From Stenotrophomonas cyclobalanopsidis (GTDB taxonomy: Bacteria > Pseudomonadota > Gammaproteobacteria > Xanthomonadales > Xanthomonadaceae), in contig NZ_VYKI01000027.1 in NCBI RefSeq assembly GCF_008710035.1, positions 1 to 34,481 of the forward strand: a stretch of 34,481 nt of DNA. Direction: 5' to 3'. Made by a program: the position numbers and the translations under genes. How positions within the stretch are numbered: position 1 is the stretch's first letter; the number at the start of each line of letters is the position of its first letter. Positions 16,338 through 22,372 of the stretch are shown piece after piece. The notes under the pieces are model-generated. The model had not been told where the DNA came from. It worked only from the letters and a program-made list of their open reading frames with translations, and did not search any database.

Positions 16338-17817
16338 CGCGCAGCGCTGGTCGCTGCGGGTGGACCCGCCGTGGTCGCTGGAGGCCTGGCGCGATGCCGC
16401 ACGCGAGGCGCTGCTGCGTGGCGTGGCGCCGGCGCAGCTGGACTGGCTGGAAGGCAGCGAGGCCTCGCTGCTGGATGCGCCATCGGTGCAGGGGGCTCCC
16501 CTGCCCGCCGACGCCAGCGCGCCCAGCGTGCCGCGCGATTTCATGGAGCTGGCTGCAACCTGCCTGTGCCATCGCGAGCCGCAGCGCCTGGCCCTGCTGT
16601 ACCGGCTGCTGTGGCGCATTGCCCACGGCGAGCGCAGCGTGCTGTCCAACCCGGCCGATGCCGACGTGCTGCGGGCAATGGCGCTGGCCCAGGCCGTGCG
16701 CCGCGACACCCACAAGATGAAGGCCTTCGTGCGCTTCCGCGAAGTGCCCGGGCAGACCGATGCCTTCATCGCATGGTTCGAGCCGGACCATCACATCGTC
16801 GAGCGCGTCGCGCCCTTCTTCGCGCGCCGCTTCGCCGGCATGCGCTGGGCCATCCTCACCCCCGGCCGCAGCGTGTACTGGGATGGCGAGGCGTTGGCGT
16901 TCGGGCCCGGCGCCCGGCGCGAAGATGCCCCGGCCGAGGATGCGCGCGAATCGCTGTGGCAGACCTACTACGCCAGCATCTTCAACCCGGCCCGCTTGAA
17001 CACCCGGATGATGCTGCAGGAGATGCCGGCGCGGTACTGGCGCCACCTGCCCGAAGCGCAGCTGCTGCCGGGGCTGGTGCGCGATGCGGCCGACCGCGTG
17101 CAGGAAATGCATGACCGTCCCGCGCAGGCCCCGCAGCGGAAGATTCCGCAGCGACCGGCGGTGCTGCCATCACCGGGATCAAGCGCCGACAGCCTCGAGG
17201 CGCTGCGCGCCCAGGCCGCCGGTTGCAGGCAGTGCCCGCTGTGGGAACCGGCGACCCAGGTGGTGTTCGGGCAAGGGCCGGCCGATGCACGGGTGATGGT
17301 GATCGGCGAACAACCCGGCGATACCGAGGATCTCTGCGGCCGCCCCTTCGCTGGCCCGGCCGGCCAGCTGCTGGACCGGGCCCTGGCCGAACTCGGCATC
17401 GACCGCGCCACGCTGTACCTGACCAATGCGGTCAAGCACTTCCACCACGAGCGACGCGGCAAGGTGCGCCTGCACAAGCGCCCCGAAAGCCGGCATGTGC
17501 GGGCCTGCCAGCCGTGGCTGCTGGGCGAGATCGCGCGGGTGCGGCCGCAGGTGATCGTCTGCCTGGGCGCCACCGCTGCTTCCTCGGTGTTCGGCGCGGG
17601 CTTCCAGCTGTCACGCGACCGCGGTCGCTGGCACACGCTGGAAGACGGCACCCGCGGCTATGCCACCGTGCACCCGGCGTGGGTGCTGCGGCAGGGCGAC
17701 GACGCCCGGCGTGAGGAGGCCTACCGGCTGTTCCGCGATGACCTGGCCCGTTTGCGGGTGGACGACGCGGAATCCGCCGGGCGTGGCCCGGCGCTACCAC
17801 CGACGCCCGACCGGTAG
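16318..17817 (+). CDS. DUF4130 and UdgX-type uracil-DNA glycosylase fusion (TIGR03914/03915 type)
   Basis: 499 residues from the ATG at 16318. Residues about 1-260 are the DUF4130-like domain that usually accompanies the radical SAM partner (HKMKAFVRFRE at 132-142, DGEALAFGPG). Residues about 290-480 are a family 4/5-like uracil-DNA glycosylase: four cysteines C303, C306, C397 and C415 fit the Fe-S cluster; motif GEQPGDTED (330-338) and the GRPFAGPAGQLLD segment match UdgX; VHPAWVLR (451-458) is the second motif. The loop GKVRLHKRPESRH (381-393) corresponds to the KRRIH loop of UdgX, whose His bonds covalently to the abasic sugar after uracil removal; H386 is the counterpart. The last residues and stop codon come from SMAG repeats. 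Confidence 0.9.
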   Translation: MPRPPPDAQRWSLRVDPPWSLEAWRDAAREALLRGVAPAQLDWLEGSEASLLDAPSVQGAPLPADASAPSVPRDFMELAATCLCHREPQRLALLYRLLWRIAHGERSVLSNPADADVLRAMALAQAVRRDTHKMKAFVRFREVPGQTDAFIAWFEPDHHIVERVAPFFARRFAGMRWAILTPGRSVYWDGEALAFGPGARREDAPAEDARESLWQTYYASIFNPARLNTRMMLQEMPARYWRHLPEAQLLPGLVRDAADRVQEMHDRPAQAPQRKIPQRPAVLPSPGSSADSLEALRAQAAGCRQCPLWEPATQVVFGQGPADARVMVIGEQPGDTEDLCGRPFAGPAGQLLDRALAELGIDRATLYLTNAVKHFHHERRGKVRLHKRPESRHVRACQPWLLGEIARVRPQVIVCLGATAASSVFGAGFQLSRDRGRWHTLEDGTRGYATVHPAWVLRQGDDARREEAYRLFRDDLARLRVDDAESAGRGPALPPTPDR

Positions 17818-17835
17818 CGCCGGGCCATGCCCGGC
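17776..17835. repeat. Opposed SMAG pair overlapping the 3' end of the glycosylase gene
   Basis: The element at 17776-17797 lies on the minus strand (CTAC end at 17794-17797) and the one at 17814-17835 on the plus strand (GTAGCGCCGGGCCATGCCCG then GC). The TAG inside the GTAG of the second element is the stop codon of the glycosylase fusion. The pair probably also acts as a 3' hairpin between the convergent genes. Confidence 0.85.
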
Positions 17836-17850
17836 GAGCGAAGCGGCGTG

Positions 17851-18534
17851 TCAGGCGGCGTCGGGCTGGTTTTCCGGGCGCGCGCGGTCGAAGGCGTCCA
17901 GCGCCTGGCAGGCCGCTTCGATGCGGCGCAGGGTCGGGTATGGTGTCAGGTCCAGGCCGAAGCGGTGCGCGTTGTACAGCTGCGGCAGCAGGCAGATGTC
18001 GGCCAGGCCGGGGCGGTCGCCGTGGCAGAACACGCTGGTATCCGCACTGCCCGCGAGCATCGCTTCCATCGCCGCGAAGCCGTCGGCCATCCAGTGCAGG
18101 GTCCACTGCGTGCGCGCGTCGGCCGGTACTTCCAGGCGACGTTCGAGGTACTGCATCACCCGCAGGTTGTTGATCGGATGGATGTCGCAGGCCACCAGCT
18201 GGGCCAACGCCCGCACCCGCGCGCGGCCGACCGCATCGACCGGCAGCAGCGGCACCTGCGGATAGCGCTCATCGAGGTATTCGAGGATCGCCAGCGACTG
18301 GGTAAACGTGTGCCCGTCATGCAGCAGGGTGGGCACCAGCTGCTGCGGGTTGAGCGCGGCATAGGCGTCGGCATGCTGCTCGCCACCATCACGCACCAGA
18401 TGCACCGGTCGGCCCTCCCAGGCCAGGCCCTTCAGCTGCAGGCCGATGCGCACGCGGTAGGCGGCGCTGGATCGCCAGTAGGTGAACAGCACGAGGCCGT
18501 CGTCGACCGGGCCGTCGTCAACCAGGATGTCCAT
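17851..18534 (-). CDS. maiA: Maleylacetoacetate isomerase (zeta-class glutathione transferase)
   Basis: 227 residues. N-terminal thioredoxin-like domain with the zeta-class motif SSAAYRVRIGL and the LVPTL cis-proline loop, then TQSLAILEYLDERYP, and an all-helical C-terminal domain with CDIHPINNLRV and GDRPGLADICLLPQLYNA. It isomerises maleylacetoacetate to fumarylacetoacetate using glutathione, in the cytoplasm. The ATG at 18534 has a strong GGAGGCGGCG ribosome site; an ATG four codons upstream is less likely. It lies 14 bases after the fumarylacetoacetase-type gene, so both last steps of tyrosine/homogentisate breakdown are one operon. Confidence 0.9.
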   Translation of the reverse strand: MDILVDDGPVDDGLVLFTYWRSSAAYRVRIGLQLKGLAWEGRPVHLVRDGGEQHADAYAALNPQQLVPTLLHDGHTFTQSLAILEYLDERYPQVPLLPVDAVGRARVRALAQLVACDIHPINNLRVMQYLERRLEVPADARTQWTLHWMADGFAAMEAMLAGSADTSVFCHGDRPGLADICLLPQLYNAHRFGLDLTPYPTLRRIEAACQALDAFDRARPENQPDAA

Positions 18535-18548
18535 CGCCGCCTCCATGC

Positions 18549-19538
18549 TCAGGGCTTGGCCGCCTGCTCGATGCGCTGTTCGATCGCACCGAAGATGCTG
18601 TTGCCGGCGGCGTCGAGCATCTCGATGCGCACCACGTCACCGAAGGACATGAACGGCGTGCTCGGCTTGCCGTCGCGCAGGGTTTCCACCACGCGCTGTT
18701 CGGCGAAGCAGGAGGCGCCCTTGCTGGTGTCCTCGTTGGCGATGGTGCCCGAGCCGACGATGGTGCCGGCGCCCAGCGGACGGGTCTTGGCCGCATGCGC
18801 GACCAGCTGGGCGAAGTTGAACTGCATGTCCACGCCGGCTTCCGGCGCACCGAACCACTTCCCGTTGATGTGGGTCAGCAGCGGCAGGTGCACCTTGCTG
18901 TCCTGCCAGGCGGTGCCCAGCTCATCGGGGGTGACGAACACCGGCGACAGCGCCGAGCGCGGCTTGGACTGCAGGAACCCGAAGCCCTTGGCCAGCTCGC
19001 CCGGGATCAGGTTGCGCAGCGAGACATCGTTGACCAGGCCGACCAGCTGGATGTGGCCAGCGGCCTGTTCGGCGGTGGCCGCCATCGGCACGTCGTCGGT
19101 GATGACCACGATCTCGGCTTCCAGGTCGATGCCGTACTCCTCGCTGACCACCTTGACCGCGTCGCGCGGGCCATGGAAGCCGGCGCTGGTGGCCTGGTAC
19201 ATCAGCGGATCGGTATAGAAGCTCTCCGGCACCTCGGCGCCACGGGCGCGGCGCACGCGCTCGACATGCGGCAGGTAGGCGCTGCCATCGACGAACTCAT
19301 AGGCACGCGGCATCGGCGCGGCCAGGGCCTGCGGGTCGAGGTCGAACACGCCATCGGCGTCGCCAGCGTTCAGCGATTCGTACAGGGCGTTCAGGCGCGG
19401 GGCGATGTGGCTCCAGTCTTCCAGGGCCTGCTGCAGGGTGGCGGCAATGCCGGTGGCGCGGACGCCGAGGCGCAGGTCACGCGAGACGACGATCAGGGTG
19501 CCGTCGCGGCCGCCTTCCTTCAAAGAACCAAGCTTCAT
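18549..19538 (-). CDS. fahA: Fumarylacetoacetate hydrolase family protein
   Basis: 329 residues from the ATG at 19538 (MKLGSLKEGG); the frame is open ten codons further upstream. The FAH fold shows the metal-ligand pattern: IDLEAEIVVITDD for the Glu pair and LVNDVSLRNL for the Asp, with the C-terminal LGAGTIVGSGTIANED loop. With maiA next to it the likely reaction is hydrolysis of fumarylacetoacetate to fumarate and acetoacetate. It is of the short bacterial type (about 330 residues) rather than the 420-residue eukaryotic type. Homogentisate dioxygenase is not in the window, and the upstream gap contains only repeats. Confidence 0.85.
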   Translation of the reverse strand: MKLGSLKEGGRDGTLIVVSRDLRLGVRATGIAATLQQALEDWSHIAPRLNALYESLNAGDADGVFDLDPQALAAPMPRAYEFVDGSAYLPHVERVRRARGAEVPESFYTDPLMYQATSAGFHGPRDAVKVVSEEYGIDLEAEIVVITDDVPMAATAEQAAGHIQLVGLVNDVSLRNLIPGELAKGFGFLQSKPRSALSPVFVTPDELGTAWQDSKVHLPLLTHINGKWFGAPEAGVDMQFNFAQLVAHAAKTRPLGAGTIVGSGTIANEDTSKGASCFAEQRVVETLRDGKPSTPFMSFGDVVRIEMLDAAGNSIFGAIEQRIEQAAKP

Positions 19539-19715
19539 GGGTGGGTGTCCGGAGTCGTGGGCAAACAAGTTTCAAGTGTAATCAAATGCGCGGTGTAGCC
19601 AAGCTGCAGCGCGGCATCGGGCCACCCTACCGTAGTGGGGGGGTCGGCAGGGCTGCGCCCTGCACCTGCTTCAAGCCACGTCTACGTCAAAAGCCAGAGC
19701 GGCGTTCCGTGGGAT

Positions 19716-19817
19716 GGTGGGGCACTGTGGGTTCGCGGGGACGCCGTAAACCCGTCCATGGGGGCTTGGTCGCCGCATCCATGCGGCTCACACCCCACAA
19801 ACCCACAGTGCCCCGCC
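19716..19817 (+). repeat. Nested palindromic element, copy R1
   Basis: Arms 19716-19740 and 19793-19817 (25 bases, complementary except for three positions) enclose a 52-bp core (19741-19792). The core holds two hairpins with the loop TCCA: CCCG-TCCA-TGGG and GCCGCA-TCCA-TGCGGC. After the right arm comes TTCGACAGTT. Confidence 0.85.
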
Positions 19818-19840
19818 TTCGACAGTTGGCCGGCGGCTGT

Positions 19841-19922
19841 TGGTGGGTGCCGACCGTTGGTCGGCACATCTGTCAAATATCGAATGAATTCATTCGTGCC
19901 GACCAACGGTCGGCACCCACCA
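19841..19922. repeat. REPIN-like doublet: two inverted REP elements around a palindrome
   Basis: 19841-19867 and 19896-19922 are exact reverse complements over 27 bases. Each is itself a palindrome (GTGCCGACC-GTT-GGTCGGCAC). The 28-base spacer ends in the 14-bp palindrome GAATGAATTCATTC (19882-19895). Outside, the 17-base sequences 19811-19827 and 19954-19970 are also exact inverted copies. Confidence 0.85.
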
Positions 19923-19963
19923 GGGCAGAACGCCGTTCCGCCAGATAGCGGGAAACTGTCGAA

Positions 19964-20065
19964 GGCGGGGTGGGTCCGGTTGAGGGGGCGTGAGCGCCAT
20001 GGATGGCGCGACCGAGGCTACATGGACGTATTCACGCCGTCCCCCTCAACCGGACCCACCCCGCC
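19964..20065 (-). repeat. Nested palindromic element, copy R2 (minus orientation)
   Basis: Perfect 25-bp arms 19964-19988 and 20041-20065, unrelated in sequence to the arms of R1 beyond the first bases. The core 19989-20040 is again exactly 52 bp. On the minus strand it holds TACG-TCCA-TGTA and GCGCCA-TCCA-TGGCGC, and TTCGACAGTTT follows the arm. Confidence 0.85.
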
Positions 20066-20085
20066 AGCCCACGGATAGCCCGCTT

Positions 20086-20111
20086 TTGACGTTGACGTTG
20101 ACGTTGACGTT
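20086..20111 (+). repeat. Tandem hexamer (TTGACG)4
   Basis: Four exact TTGACG units plus TT. Each unit resembles a -35 box, but no matching -10 box is seen at the right distance. Units of this kind can vary in number by slippage. Confidence 0.85.
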
Positions 20112-20384
20112 AGCGGGTGCAGGGCTGCAAGCCCGGCAGATACCCCCCTACCTGAACAGGGGATTTTGCGCGGAGTATTGAAGATCGTTTAGACTTGCGG
20201 GGTCTGCAGCGGCCGTCCGTTTCCCTCCGGGATCGCCGGCGACCTGGGTCCGCCCACTTCGCCCGCCCCCACTCCGACGCCGTTCGTCACGCATTCCAGC
20301 CTGCGCTCCGTGCCGGCTGCACCCAATTCTCGCAGCGCGGTTCACGGGAACGCTCCGAGTCAGCCGATCAGTTTGATCTGCCCC

Positions 20385-20413
20385 CGTCTGTCCGTTCGGA
20401 CAGGCGTTTCTTG
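20385..20413 (+). promoter_or_regulatory. Hairpin with T-rich end in the rhlE leader
   Basis: CGTCTGTCC-GTTC-GGACAGGCG (20385-20406; nine pairs, one G-T) is followed by TTTCTTG and then the ribosome site and ATG of rhlE. It looks like a weak terminator or cold-responsive leader element. DEAD-box helicase genes often have regulated leaders, but this case is inference. Confidence 0.4.
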
Positions 20414-20430
20414 TACTTGGAGCAATCTCA

Positions 20431-21852
20431 ATGTCTTTTGAATCCCTGGGCCTTGCGCCTTTCCTGCTGCGCGCGCTCGCCGAGCAGGGCTACGAAAATC
20501 CGACCCCGATCCAGCAGCAGGCGATCCCGCTGGCGCTGGCCGGTCGCGACCTGCTGGCCGGCGCACAGACCGGTACCGGCAAGACCGCCGCCTTCGGCCT
20601 GCCGCTGCTGCAGCACCTGGGCACCGCCTCGCAGGAAGTGCGCAGCGGCCCGCGCAAGCCGCGTGCACTGATCTTGGCCCCGACCCGCGAACTGGCCACC
20701 CAGGTGCATGACAGCCTGCGCGGCTACAGCAAGTACCTGCGCATTCCCAGCGCCTGCATCTACGGCGGCGTCGGCATGGGCAACCAGCTGGACATCCTGC
20801 GCCGCGGCGTCGACCTGCTGGTCGCCTGCCCGGGCCGCCTGATCGACCACCTGGAGCGTCGCAGCGTCGACCTGTCCGGCATCGAAGTGCTGATCCTGGA
20901 CGAAGCCGACCGCATGCTCGACATGGGCTTCCTGCCGTCGATCAAGCGCATCCTGGCCAAGCTGCCGAAGCAGAACCGCCAGACCCTGCTGTTCTCGGCC
21001 ACCTTCGAGGACAACATCCGCCAGCTGGCGCTGGAGTTCATGCGCAACCCGGAACAGATCCAGGTGACGCCGAAGAACACCGTGGCCGAGACCATCACCC
21101 ACCGCGTGCACCCGGTCGATGGCAGCCGCAAGCGTGACCTGCTGCTGCACCTGCTGGCGCAGGACAGCCGCGAGCAGACCCTGGTCTTCGCGCGCACCAA
21201 GCACGGCAGCGACAAGCTGGCCTCGTTCCTGGAAAAGTCCGGCATCAAGACCGCGGCCATCCACGGCAACAAGAGCCAGGGCCAGCGCCTGCGTGCACTG
21301 GGTGACTTCAAGGCCGGTCGCGTGACCGTGCTGGTGGCCACCGACATCGCCGCGCGCGGCATCGACATCAACGAGCTGCCGAAGGTGATCAACTTCGACC
21401 TGCCGATGGTGGCCGAGGATTACGTGCACCGCATCGGCCGTACCGGTCGCAACGGTGCGACCGGCCAGGCGATTTCGCTGGTGGCGCAGGATGAAGTGAA
21501 GCTGCTGCGTGCGATCACCCGCCTGCTGGGCCGTGACATGGACATCCGCGACGTGCCGGGCTTCGAGCTGCAGACGCCGATCCGTTGGGGCAACAGTGCA
21601 CCGGGCAAGGCCGAGCACGATACCGGCGAGCGCGCACCGCGCAAGAGCCACGCGCGTCGCCCGCACGGCGATGCACCGCGCCATGCACACGCAGGCCCGA
21701 AGAAGGCCGGCGGTGGCCGTCGCGAAGGCGGTGGCAATGGCCAGCAGCGTGCCGGTGCGGGCGCGGGTCAGGGCCAGCGTCGTGGCGGTGGCGGCAATGG
21801 TGGCGGCCGTGGCCGCAGCCAGGGCGGCAACGGCGGCAGTCGCACGGGCTGA
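20431..21852 (+). CDS. rhlE: DEAD-box ATP-dependent RNA helicase RhlE
   Basis: 473 residues. Q motif around GYENPTPIQQQ (20-30), motif I AQTGTGKT (45-52), Ia PTRELATQ (84-91), II DEAD (157-160), III SAT (189-191) and VI HRIGRTGRNG are intact. The C-terminal 85 residues or so form a Lys/Arg/His- and Gly-rich tail ending in GRGRSQGGNGGSRTG, an RNA-binding extension usual in RhlE. It unwinds structured RNA, probably in ribosome assembly or mRNA decay, in the cytoplasm. GGAG lies nine bases before the ATG. It is a single gene with a long leader and its own terminator. Confidence 0.93.
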   Translation: MSFESLGLAPFLLRALAEQGYENPTPIQQQAIPLALAGRDLLAGAQTGTGKTAAFGLPLLQHLGTASQEVRSGPRKPRALILAPTRELATQVHDSLRGYSKYLRIPSACIYGGVGMGNQLDILRRGVDLLVACPGRLIDHLERRSVDLSGIEVLILDEADRMLDMGFLPSIKRILAKLPKQNRQTLLFSATFEDNIRQLALEFMRNPEQIQVTPKNTVAETITHRVHPVDGSRKRDLLLHLLAQDSREQTLVFARTKHGSDKLASFLEKSGIKTAAIHGNKSQGQRLRALGDFKAGRVTVLVATDIAARGIDINELPKVINFDLPMVAEDYVHRIGRTGRNGATGQAISLVAQDEVKLLRAITRLLGRDMDIRDVPGFELQTPIRWGNSAPGKAEHDTGERAPRKSHARRPHGDAPRHAHAGPKKAGGGRREGGGNGQQRAGAGAGQGQRRGGGGNGGGRGRSQGGNGGSRTG

Positions 21853-21900
21853 TTGCAGCTGACGGTTGTTGTGCTTCCTGCTGCGCGGGGGCTATCGAGG

Positions 21901-21927
21901 GACGGCGCTGAGGCGCCGTCCTTTTTT
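21901..21927 (+). terminator. Rho-independent terminator of rhlE
   Basis: GACGGCGC-TGAG-GCGCCGTC (21901-21920) is followed by C and six T, about 50 bases after the rhlE stop. Confidence 0.92.
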
Positions 21928-21975
21928 GTGCTGGCTACTTGGGTTGTTTGAGAGCCTGCGGTGGGTTTCGCGTGG

Positions 21976-22083
21976 GCGCTTGGGAGCGGGGACGGCGCAA
22001 AACACGCTGTAAATACATCCATGTAAGCTCGTAGGCGCCATCCATGGCGCCTGCGGTTTTGCGCCGTCCCCGCTCCCAAGCGC
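21976..22083 (+). repeat. Nested palindromic element, copy R3
   Basis: Perfect 28-bp arms 21976-22003 and 22056-22083 around a 52-bp core (22004-22055). The core has TACA-TCCA-TGTA and an 11-pair stem around GCGCCA-TCCA-TGGCGC. The arms share no sequence with those of R1 or R2. Confidence 0.9.
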
Positions 22084-22237
22084 TTCAGACATTCCCAGCG
22101 CCTTCCTTCTCCCGCGAAGTAGCTGGAGGAAGAACGATCAAATTCAAATTCAAGAGCAAAAGCCGAAGCCGCTGCTTTTGCTTTTTGCCCTTGCTCCCGC
22201 TTTGGGTTTGATGCGTCCGCGCCCGCGTGAAACTGTC
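22084..22237. other. Spacer between R3 and R4 with an internal hairpin
   Basis: No gene is seen. AGCAAAAGC (22155-22163) and GCTTTTGCT (22174-22182) form a 9-bp stem followed on the plus strand by TTTT, so it could end plus-strand transcripts. It occupies the same central place as the REPIN-like doublet between R1 and R2. Confidence 0.45.
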
Positions 22238-22345
22238 GGGGGAGGACGGATGGGTTGCGCAGGACCGCAGGCGCCATGGATGGCGCCTACGAGCCTACAG
22301 GGACGTACTTGCGGCGTGTCCTGTGCGGCCCGCCCGGCCTCCCAC
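22238..22345 (-). repeat. Nested palindromic element, copy R4 (minus orientation, degenerate arms)
   Basis: The core 22266-22317 is again 52 bp. Arms 22238-22265 and 22318-22345 match at about 21 of 28 positions, most differences being transitions that leave G-T pairs. On the minus strand it holds TACG-TCCC-TGTA and GCGCCA-TCCA-TGGCGC, and GACAGTTT follows the arm as in R2. Confidence 0.8.
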
Positions 22346-22372
22346 CCCCGCATCAACAAGGCGCGTAAAGCC

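Larger units (their letters stand above)
19539..20430. other. Repeat-rich gap of about 890 bases between fahA and rhlE
   Basis: No gene is supported. In order: a palindrome at 19647-19663 (GCAGGGC-TGC-GCCCTGC, preceded by GTAG at 19632); nested palindrome copy R1; a REPIN-like doublet; copy R2; a TTGACG hexamer run; an IR CCCCT/AGGGG near 20145-20162; then the rhlE promoter and leader. TTGCGC near 20166 and TTTAGA near 20188 may be weak promoter hexamers for rhlE. Confidence 0.6.

Noticed and set aside
20086..20111. Array of functional -35 boxes
   Set aside because: No -10 sequence at 16-18 bases from any unit; kept only as a simple repeat.
19716..22345. Nested palindromes as integron attC sites or as ordinary terminators
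   Set aside because: No R-box pairs of the GTTRRRY type and no integrase gene or cassette genes. The arms lack T tracts, and rhlE has its own separate terminator.
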